From Podarcis raffonei (Eukaryota; Chordata; Lepidosauria; Squamata; Lacertidae), in contig NC_070619.1 of the NCBI RefSeq assembly GCF_027172205.1, positions 2,738,001-2,802,000 of the forward strand: a stretch of 64,000 nucleotides of DNA. The letters are read 5' to 3'. Under the pieces are notes generated by a model that did not search any database, was not told where the DNA came from, and saw only the letters and a list, made by a program, of their open reading frames with translations. The translations under genes and the position numbers were made by a program. Below are positions 20,201 to 28,000 of this stretch, piece after piece; positions within the stretch are counted from its first letter, which is position 1; each line of letters opens with the position of its first letter.

Positions 20201-21753
20201 AGCCCCCGGCGTCGTCCTCGTGGAAGGCCAGCTGGAAGAGCAGTTTCGTTTCCGCCTCCCATTTCACTGCAGGAAGGAAACTGGAGAATCAGACAAGGAC
20301 CTGCTTCTTCATCCTGGGACAAGGGAGACCCCCACCTCACTCCCACCATCGTTGGTGTGCCAAATGCCAGCTTAAATAATAAACATGGCTCCAAGGGCAC
20401 AGCCAAAAATCTTACACTTGGTATCGCTGGCTCTGCAGAAAACCAGGCGTCATTTGAGATCTCAATGAGGACTAGCGCCTCCAGACACTTTTAATATGGT
20501 TTTGCATTCCTTTCGTATACATATACAGTGAAAGTACCCTTTGAGATTTCACCTCCAGTAACTAATGGTTCTCTCCACTTCATATAGATTATAAAACGAA
20601 ATAACAACAAAACCTTGCCTGCCTGCCTGCCTGCCTGCCTGCATTTTAAAAAAGCAACAGGCAATCCTATTCACACTGCCTTGGCAGTACACCCAACCAC
20701 CTAACACCCAAGTCAAACCCTGATGCCATGCCGAGCCTAAGCTCTGGCCGAGAAGTACTGCACACCCGAAGAACCAGGCAGCATGTGTTGCAGCGGGCCG
20801 ACTTATTCGCCTCTTTGCATTATGGCAAGTTGTTGTGTGTTTTTCTGGCGAAATTGCCATCGTTGGTCCTGAACAGAGGCAGGGAGAGAGCGAGGAAGAC
20901 ACCGTGAGTACTGCAATAAAAGGTTGCAGTGCACGGAGCACTTTCTGCCCAGTATCCCCTGTTCTTCAATATATTCTGTTCTTTTGGGGGAACTGAATAG
21001 ATTCTATTCCTCTCCCATCAAATTCCCACCGCTGGCCCTGAACTGAGGCATATAGAGAGAAGGAGATAGGATGAGAGCTGTAACAAATTTGCAGAACGGC
21101 ATCATGACCCTGGCAGTTTTGTTTTCAGTCCCTTTCCCCATAATCTGAAGTGTGGAAACAAATTGGTGCTCGCCAATTAAGAGCTCTCACGGAAATGGAC
21201 ACCTACCTTCTTCCAGGTGCAGCCACAGAAGCCGGTTTTCACCCGGGTCGTCCAGGTGAGCGCCGACCCGCTGTAGAGAGGCCAGGACACCCCGGGACAC
21301 ATCTGTGGGGCAGACCCCAAACACCTCCATATCCTCCTCGCTCCAGATTGATCCGCTCAGAGCCTTCAGGAACCTGCTGCCGTAGCTGGTGAAGAGACCC
21401 AAAACCTCCAGGGGACGGCGGCTCCATTCACCGCCCCGGTGCACCTTCACTCTACAAACAGGCCCCTGGGGGTCTCCGTGGGGCCTCAGCCGAAAGCTAG
21501 CCCTGTGGGGCCACAGACCTAAGGGCCCGTCCCAGTCTGCGTCCGTGGGATATAGGGCCTCCACCGCCATCCTGGGGTCTCCAAAGTCCGACGTGCCCAG
21601 GACTTCGTCCTCTTCTGGGGGACTGGGCCCCCCAGATTCCCTGGAGCTTGGAAGCTCAGGCCCTCCTCCTGCTAGGATCTCCTTCCCAGGCGCAGGGATA
21701 GACTTGATCATCAGCAGGAGGCTCAGGACGGCTGCTCCGATAACGGAACGCAT
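13986..21753 (-). CDS. AMH: Anti-Mullerian hormone, complete coding region
   Basis: Five exons join in phase on the minus strand: 21207-21753, 20082-20266, 17718-17841, 15901-16090 and 13986-14928, giving 662 residues plus TAG; mammalian AMH has ~560. The start MRSVIGAAVLSLLLMIKS is a signal peptide. Exon 1 holds EVFGVCPTD and LLWLHLEE, exon 3 SSRTQYLVLQ, exon 4 LLFGFDPKCFTRMTPAVLLL, all aligned with human AMH. The furin-type site RANR|S sits where human has RAQR|S. The mature part is 108 residues with the seven TGF-beta cysteines (YC, NNC, GPC, APCCVP, EECGCR). AMH binds AMHR2, drives Mullerian duct regression and regulates gonad function. It is followed by SF3A2 upstream and JSRP1 downstream, as in mammals. 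No clear AATAAA lies between the stop and the minisatellite. Confidence 0.95.
14998..15605 (-). mobile_element. CR1/L2-type LINE 3' end (minus) split by a MITE, AMH intron 4
   Basis: An (AAT)n tail (about 14998-15055) is followed on the plus strand by CCCGCCCATCTGGCTGGGTT and, after the MITE at 15198-15426, by AAGAAGGCCCTCTGCCTGGT and GCTCCTTCAGGTATACC. These are the reverse of the LINE end also seen at 22225 and 32050. Confidence 0.75.
15198..15426. mobile_element. Mariner-like MITE (CAGTGGTACCTCGGGTTA family)
   Basis: TA-flanked, with left end CAGTGGTACCTCGGGTTACA and right end TTAACCCGAGGTACCACTG as near-perfect inverted repeats. The same family occurs at 27096-27319 and 39886-40112. Confidence 0.85.
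16272..16430 (+). repeat. tRNA-derived SINE (AGTGTGGTGCAGTGGTTAGA head)
   Basis: The head GGCAGTGTGGTGCAGTGGTT, B-box GGGTTCGAATCCCCC, and the body GTCTCTCTGCCTGTCCTACC with CACAGGGTTGTTGTGG define the family. It lies in AMH intron 3 and runs into a CR1 fragment. Confidence 0.65.
16435..16760 (-). mobile_element. CR1 LINE 3' end (minus) with nested (AAT)n LINE end
   Basis: The CR1 tail in reverse (AATTGTAGAATTGGAAGGGA, then CCAACCCCCTGCAATGCAGG) is interrupted after GGGCCACCCAA by an (AAT)n LINE end (16538-16690) and resumes with CTCTGCTTAAAAACCTTC...GAGAGTCCACCAG. So a CR1/L2-type insertion landed in an older CR1 copy. Confidence 0.65.
17085..17560 (+). mobile_element. L1-like 3' fragment with nested CR1-type insertion
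   Basis: A short frame (DVKACYAFKRIYFDELSMQE) looks like an L1 ORF2 C-terminus; an AT-rich 3'UTR ending TTCAATAAAAATACG resumes after an inserted minus-strand LINE end (17236-17420) that starts with (AAT)n and CCCCGCCCTTCCCGG. No intact ORF. The left neighbour (16760-17085) is unassigned AT-rich intron sequence. Confidence 0.45.
17985..18118. mobile_element. hAT-type MITE (TGCCCAAACTTGGGTCTCC ends)
   Basis: Inverted ends GGTTGCCCAAACTCGGGTCT and AGACCCAAGTTTGGGCAAGG with internal ACTACAACTCCCATC/GATGGGACTTGTAGT. In AMH intron 2. Relatives lie at 36528, 49722, 58583 and 63967. Confidence 0.7.
18335..18800 (-). mobile_element. Non-LTR retrotransposon 3' end (R4/Vingi-like?), minus
   Basis: The minus-strand frame reads QNRLCSGGMNTPDTIYRIIL and related text like the C-terminal end of a LINE ORF2, with a 3' tail ATAAAGGCTGGGTGAATGAATG. 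A related copy in sense orientation lies at 19655. The clade is uncertain. Confidence 0.5.
18804..19060. mobile_element. hAT-type MITE, second copy of the 5300 family
   Basis: Nearly the same sequence as 5300-5555: ATGGGTAGGCAAACTAAGGC at the left, GAAAAAGTTTGCTGACCCCTGA at the right, with the conserved centre GTTTTTACATGAATAGAATG. Confidence 0.7.
19108..19445 (+). mobile_element. L1 3'UTR fragment with 12-bp target-site duplication
   Basis: AAATGGCAGCTG occurs at 19096-19107 and 19446-19457. Between them is an AT-rich L1-like 3'UTR ending in AATAAAAATTATTTTTTA. This is a severely 5'-truncated copy. Confidence 0.75.
19482..19570 (+). repeat. tRNA-derived SINE fragment
   Basis: CGGGTTCAAATCCCAACGCTG, then GACCTTGGGCCTCGCCTACC and CACAGGGTTGTCG, matching the family at 16272. 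The tRNA head is truncated. Confidence 0.5.
19655..20035 (+). mobile_element. Non-LTR retrotransposon 3' end (same family as 18335), plus
   Basis: The frame GVPYQDRLCSCAQDINSIKH with ILLHCAKYEQARAELILPLL is an ORF2 C-terminal Cys/His region. It is followed by a 3'UTR with GGGTCTCTGGACCGTAATAA and a GATGATGAT tail, ~45 bp from AMH exon 2. Confidence 0.6.
20615..20642. repeat. (TGCC)n microsatellite
   Basis: Seven TGCC units in AMH intron 1. The rest of 20283-21200 shows no recognised element. Confidence 0.9.
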
Positions 21754-21902
21754 GGTTTGTCTCAGGATGCTTCTAGGAAAGCCGCCGGACACTAGCAGCA
21801 AATGGAGACATCCTTTGAAAAAGGGGGTAGAGGAAGCGTCCACAGAGAGAGAGCGAAACGGCCGGCAAAGAGGTGTCTCGAATTCTCTCCTTTCAACCCG
21901 GC

Positions 21903-21921
21903 TGTCCTTGAATCAACAATG
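21903..21921 (-). promoter_or_regulatory. Adjacent SF1-like and SOX-like sites upstream of AMH
   Basis: On the AMH strand, TCAAGGACA (21903-21911) differs by one base from the SF1 (NR5A1) consensus TCAAGGTCA, and CATTGTT (21915-21921) is a SOX-type heptamer. They lie 150-170 bases upstream of the start codon, similar to the SOX9/SF1 arrangement known in the mammalian AMH promoter. A short motif match only. Confidence 0.4.
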
Positions 21922-22224
21922 CACAGTGTTGTTCCCTGGAGAGATTATTGGAGGAGGAGGAAAAGAAGTTTGGCTCAAAGGAATCCTTCTCTGTTCTATT
22001 TTCAGCTGCTGGTTATCTCCAAAGGCCGGACGCTTTCACAGAACTCAAGCCACCCAGATGGTTGCAACCTTGGCTTGGCAATCTTCTTTATTCCTGCAGC
22101 CCCAAACCGGAGCAAAACAAGCGAGACGCGTCCCCCCTCCCGCCCCCAGAAACAGTCCCAAGATGGGCATGTCTGTCTAAGGACATCCGGAGGGCCCAAA
22201 AGGCTGGACCAACCAGGGGAAATA

Positions 22225-23060
22225 ATAACAAGTGATTTATTCCACCCATCTGACTGGGTTCCCCAGCCACTCTGGGCTGCTTCCAACACAGTAAAACATC
22301 AAATTTTAAGAACTTCCCAATACAGGGCTGCCTTCAGATGTCTTCTAAAAATCAGATAGTTGTTTGTCTCCTTGACATTTGATGGGAGGGCGTTCCACAG
22401 GACGGGTGCCACTACCGAGAAGGCCCTCTGCCTGGTTCCCTGTATCCTCACATCTCACAGGGAGGGAACCACCACAAGGCCCTCGGAGCTGGACCTCAGT
22501 GTCTGGGCTGAACAATGCGAGCAGAGATGCTCCTTCGGGTATACAGGGCCCAGGCTGTTTAGGGCTTTCAAGCTCAGCACCAAGACTTTGAATTGTGCTT
22601 GGAAATGTACTGGGAGCCAGTGTAAATCCTTTAGGACTGGTGTTCTATGGTCTCGGCGGCCACTCTGTCACCAGTCTAGCTGCCTCATTCTGGATTAATT
22701 GTAGTTTCTGAGTCACCTTCCAAGGTAGCCCCACGTAGAGTGCATTGCAGTAGTCCCAAGTGGGAGATAACCAGAGGTTGGACCACTCTGGTGAGACACA
22801 GCGCAAGCAGGGAGGGTCTCAGATGGAGCTGGTAGACAGCCGCCCTGGATGCAGAACTGACCTGCACCTCCATGGACAGCGGTGAGTCCAAAATGACCCC
22901 CAGGCTGTGCACCTGGTCCTTCCAGGCATTTACCACTTTCAGGACCAGGGAGTCCCCCAAACCCACCCACCCCTTGTCCCCCAGAAACAGCACTTCTCTC
23001 GCATTGGGATTCAACCTTAATCCATTAGCTGCCATCCACCTAATGAACGATGCCACAATG
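22225..23060 (-). mobile_element. CR1/L2-type LINE 3' end (minus), longest copy
   Basis: The minus-strand frame contains WMAANGLRLNPNAREVLFLG, DQVHSLGVILDSPLSMEVQV and PLVISHLGLLQCTLRGATLE, the conserved ORF2 C-terminal third of this LINE. The plus-strand left end CCATCTGACTGGGTTCCCC is the reverse of its 3'UTR. 5'-truncated, with broken frames. Confidence 0.82.
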
Positions 23061-24021
23061 ACTCCTAAATTTAATTATCATGCCGTGCTGCGTAATGTAC
23101 CAGATTTTACCAGGAACCCAAAGCAAAAGTCCAGATGGTTCTAATTCAGATATTGGACACAATATTATGTTTGCTGACTGGGAACAGTTATGGACCACAG
23201 GTATGAAATTCACGGCATGTAATGCCTTAAGAGATAATATTATGAAAATTATATACAGGTGGTACATGACCCCAGTCAAGCTAGCAAAAATCTACCATTT
23301 GCCCGATAATAAATGCTGGAAATGTAAAGAAACTGAAGGTACATTCTTTCACCTTTGGTGGACGTGCCCAAGGATTAAGGCTTTCTGGGAGACGATATAT
23401 AATGAATTGAAAAAGGTATTTAAATATACCTTCTTGAAGAAACCAGAGGCCTTTCTCTTGGGCATGGCCGGCCAAGTGGTGCCAAAGAAGGACAGAACTT
23501 TTCTTATGTATGCTACAACAGCAGCAAGAATACTCATCGCAAAGTATTGGAAGACGCAAGATCTACCCACTCTGGAAGAATGGCAGATGAAACTGATTGA
23601 CTGTATGGGATTGGCAGAAATGACGAGCAGAATCCGTGACCAGGGAGAAGAGTCGGCAGAGGAAGATTGGAAAAAATTTAAGGACTATTTACAGAAATAT
23701 TGTAAAATTAAGGAATGCTGAATGATGTTGGATTGAAATTGAGTGGTTTCTAGCTGTAATGATATAAAGGAACATGGATGAAAAAAAAGGGTTTGGATAG
23801 AAAATAAGGGGATATTATAAGCTGTAATGCTTTAAGTTAAGGATTTGCTGAACAAATAATTTGAAAGGGAATACAAGAAGGGGAGGTATGAGGAGGTCAG
23901 AGAAATAGGTTACTGAAAAGATTGTATTATGAACTATATGTCTTTTTTAATTTTTTTGTTTGTTTTTTGTTTGTATAAAAAACTGAAAATCTTAATAAAT
24001 ATCTTTTTTAAAAAAAATTCA
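23061..24021 (+). mobile_element. L1 LINE 3' end with open ORF2 C-terminus
   Basis: An open frame (23080-23721) encodes the L1 ORF2 C-terminal part: MKFTACNALRDNIMKIIYRW, then CWKCKETEGTFFHLWWTCP (Cys-x2-Cys...His...Cys knuckle) and KDRTFLMYATTAARILIAKY. A 3'UTR with AATAAATATC and an A-rich end follows. 5'-truncated; the frame is intact over ~200 codons, so fairly young. Confidence 0.85.
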
Positions 24022-24067
24022 AACCCTGAGGAAACCAGGTCCCCAAATTCCTAGGCTGGGATCCCCA

Positions 24068-24196
24068 AACCTTCTAAGCTATAGAACTGTAGGGTTGGAA
24101 GGGACCATCTCACCCAAATCCTTGCAATGTAGGAATCCTTTGCCCAACGTAGGATTCAAACCCACAACCCTGAGTCTTATGCTCCACCAAGTGAGC
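24068..24196 (-). repeat. tRNA-Lys-like/CR1-tail SINE (minus)
   Basis: On the minus strand: tRNA-Lys-like GAGCATAAGACTCAGGG and GGTTTGAATCC, then a CR1 tail ending AACCCTACAGTTCTATAG. Same family as 593 and 36162. Confidence 0.65.
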
Positions 24197-24433
24197 TTTC
24201 CCAATGCCCCAGGTTTTGCAGTGCGTGCGCATGTTGTATCCAACTAAACTCTTTATTGTAAAAGTGTAGAAGACGACCTCCCCTATGGCGAACAGGCACA
24301 AAACTTAAAAACACAAATAAAAGGAAATACATGGCAGAGGTATATAAAATTACGCAACAGGTAGCCCGCCCAGCATGGGTCAAGGACTCTGGGGCTTGCC
24401 CAATGACCTTTAATTATTTTACTGATTTGTCTC

Positions 24434-24843
24434 CTGCGTGGCCTGGACCATAAAGAAGGCTGATCGCCGAAGAATGGATGCTTTTGAATTCTGCTGCTGG
24501 AGGAGACTCTTGAGAATCCCATGGACTGCAAGAATATCAAATGCATCCATTCTTAAGGAAATTAGCCCTGAGTGCTCACTGGAAGGACAGATCCTGAAGC
24601 TGAGGCTCCAAGACTTCGCCACCTCATGAGAAGACTCCCTGGAAAAGACCCTGATGTTGGGAAATATGGAGGGTGCAAGGAGAAGGGGACGACAGAGGAC
24701 TAGATGGTGGGACAGTGTTCTCGAAGCTCCCAACATGAGTCTGACCAAACTGCGGGAGGCAGTGAAGACAGGAGTGCCTGGCATGCTCTGGTCCAGGGGG
24801 TCACAAAGAGTCGGACACGACTAAATGACTAAACAACATACAT
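24434..24843 (+). mobile_element. BovB/RTE LINE 3' end
   Basis: The frame WTIKKADRRRMDAFEFCCWR plus LLRIPWTARISNASILKEI is the conserved C-terminal end of RTE-BovB ORF2. The 3' end GGGTCACAAAGAGTCGGACACGACTAAATG matches the tail shared with Sauria SINEs. It carries at least one stop and frame break and is 5'-truncated. Confidence 0.85.
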
Positions 24844-24982
24844 AACAACCACCCTTTGCTAAAGACGTTTAGAAGCCAGCGTTTGATTTCTTAGACGCAA
24901 CGAAAGGCAATTCCAGAAATGGAAAGAGAAAAGGAGGAACTTGTTTTAAATGAAGATACAGGATTCCAAACCAGTGTGTGTT

Positions 24983-24988
24983 TTTATT
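24983..24988 (-). promoter_or_regulatory. Likely SF3A2 polyadenylation signal
   Basis: TTTATT on the plus strand is AATAAA on the gene strand, about 95 bases after the SF3A2 stop codon. Confidence 0.75.
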
Positions 24989-25082
24989 CTAAAAAGGGGG
25001 TGGGGAGAGCGAGAAAAACAGAGGTCGGAGACAGGCACCGGGAGACGAAGGAAGTCCATGACGAAACCCCCAAACGGCTTTT

Positions 25083-28000
25083 TCAGCTGGTGGGGGGCGG
25101 TGGGGGGATGCTGCCGGGCCCTTCTGTGGGGAGCGGGGGCCTGAGCATGGGGGGCAGGGGGGCGGGCGGAGGGACGCCGGGCGCTGGCGGGAGCTGGGGT
25201 GGGCCTGGGGGCATGGGGACGGGCCCCGTGGGGGGCGGCAGGGGGGGCATGGCCATCCCTCCGGGGGGAGGCGGGGGGAGGGAGTCCGGGAGCGGGGGGC
25301 GGGGGGGCAGGCCGTTCATGAGCGGGGGCGGCGGGGGCCTCTTGACGGTGGCCGGCCCGGCAGGGATGCTCTGCGGGGCTGGGGGCTTCTCCATCTTGAA
25401 ATGGAACTGCAGGAAGAACTGGGAGAGGAGAGAGGAAGAGAGAGAGTTACTGTCAAGAGCAGGAGAGCCTGGCTTCGTCCAGAATCCTCTTCTGACGGTG
25501 GCCAATCAGATGCCTCTTCTGCAAAGCCCACGAGCAGAATTCGAACGCAGGAGCAACTCCCCCTCCCGTGGTTTCCAGCAACTGAGATCAGAAGCGTTGC
25601 TACCTCCGGCACTATAGACAGCAACCTCTCCGCCACGAATATAGGAGCCACTGGGTACCAGCAGATGGACATTCAAAGAGGATACGGCTCTGGCGCTTAG
25701 TGGTCGTAGGCTCCATCTCCAGGAAAGCAAAATAACACAACAGGATGGCCAAGAACAATGGCACTAAACACTATTTATACAGGTGAAACTTGGAAAATTA
25801 GAATATTGTGGAAAAGAATAATGCAGAAGATGCTGTTGAAGCATCCTGGTCTTTCATAACACCTCTGGAGTGCCACAGGCTGATAGCATCCATGCCACGC
25901 CGCACTGAGGCAGTAATTGATGCAAAAGGGGCCCAAACCAAGTACTGAGTACATATGCATGCTTCTACTTCTCAGACGTCCAATATTGCTCTATTTGCAA
26001 TCCTTGTTTTGCTGATTTCATTTAATATTCTAATTTTCTGAGATCGTTAATTTGGGGTTTTCATCAGCTGTACGCCATAATCATCACAATGATAACAAAT
26101 AAAGGCTTGACATATCTCGCTTTGCATGTCATGAGTATCTCATATATTAGTTTCACCTTTGAAGTTGAATTACTGAAATAAATGAACTTTTCCACGATAT
26201 TCGAATTTTTCGAGTTTCACCTGTAGACTAATACAAACAATCAGAAATTGCAACCAAAGTCTCTAAATCTTCTTCACCAGTCGCGGTAGAATAATTCAAA
26301 AGTTTGATATATACATAATTTGTCACCAAATATCGCCGGAACAGAGTTTCCGGATAACCAATCTGTTTCGTTCAATGCTTCATCAGCCAATCTTTATCAA
26401 TTCAATCCCCCACCAGATGAACAGAGTTGAACATGTAGATGTTCATCCGGGGGGGATTGAATTCTGAGTTAGATTTTCATTGTTTTATTTAATTGCATTA
26501 TCTGCCATGATCCACTGATTTGGGTGGGATACTGTTTTCATCTGGTTGTCAGGCATTCTTGCTGTTAATGTTGTGCTGTGTCTTTAAATTACCTTACAGT
26601 ATATTAATTTTCACCTGTGGCTAACTATATTATGTTCTTTACAATTTGTTATCAGCATCAGTGACTACAGTATCATATGATCCAGAGCATATTTTCTACA
26701 GTGTTTGTTTACATGTAAGATTGGGTATGTATCTTAGTTGTATATATTATGCATTCTATTTTATACAGGCGCAGGTTTTATCGCATGTATATTGTAATTT
26801 CAGCTTGTTAAGAAACTGAACTGCATCCTTCTCACATTAATTCTTACAAGTCTGGCTGATGAACAATTGATAAAGATTGGCTGAACGAAACAGAATGGTT
26901 ATCCGGAAACTCTCTTCTGGCGATATTTGGTGACAGATTATGTATATATCAAACTTTTGAATTATTCTACCACAACTGGTGAAGAAGATTTAGAGACTTT
27001 GGTTGCAATTTCTGATCATTTGTATAAGCCTATAAATAGTGTTTAGTGCCATTGATATTGGCCATCGTGTTGTGTTATTTTGTTCAGCTTGTCTATACAG
27101 TGGTACCTCAGGTTACATACGCTTCAGGTTACAGACTCCGCTAACCCAGAAATAGTACCTCGGGTTAAGAACTTTGCTTCAGGATGAGAACAGAAATTAT
27201 GCTCTGGCGGCGCAGTGGCAGTCCCCATTAGCTAAAGTGGTGCTTCAGGTTAAGAACAGTTTCAGGTTAAGTATGGACCTCCAGGACAAATTAAGTACTT
27301 AACCCGAGGTACCACTGTATTGTAACACAGGGGTCTGTTTACAGATTATTGCATCTCCAGGGAAGGCAGAGAAGGTTCTCTCTCCCGCAAATCCAAAATC
27401 CTGAAGAGTCGGAGCAGCGCTGCTCGGATGCCCAGGTTAGGATGCTGGTGGCCAGTGGCTCCAGACCCTCCCAGCCCTGCTCTGCCCCCCAGACTCCGCT
27501 TACCTGCTTCGTTTCCCGGTTCCAGTGGGTCCAGAACTTGCCTTCAGCTTTGTCAATCTCCCTGCTTGGCACCTGGGCAGAGGGAAAGTGTTAGTAAGAA
27601 TGGCTACCGCTTAGCCAAAGGGCATACAAGAGCAGAATATAACGCTAGCTGCATGTTGGTAGGTTTTTAAAACATCTGATTTAATCAGCCATTTTAACTG
27701 TAGAAGTTAGAATCATGCCATTGTAGAGTTGGAAGGGACCTTGAGAATTCTCTAGTCTGCAGAATTAGATAAAATGACAGGGAGATTTCGAAACCTGCGC
27801 GACCAGAGATTTACAGAAGATTGGAAGAAATATACAAACTATTTGAAGAGCAACTGTAATCAACAAATTACGCTAGTAGGACTACAAGACGTTTTGTAAG
27901 GGGAAATACCGTATTTTTCGTTCTATAGGGCGCACCGGCCCATAGGACGTACCTCGTTTTTTGGGGGGGGAAATGAATAAAAAAAATTTATTCCCCCCCC

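Noticed and set aside
20549-20941. 130-codon minus-strand ORF in AMH intron 1
   Set aside because: No recognisable domain, no splice or promoter support, crosses a TGCC microsatellite.
26330-26400. Hammerhead ribozyme on the minus strand (CTGATGA...GAAAC)
   Set aside because: The bases between the two conserved boxes do not form a convincing stem II and the flanks do not pair as stem I; kept only as a remark.
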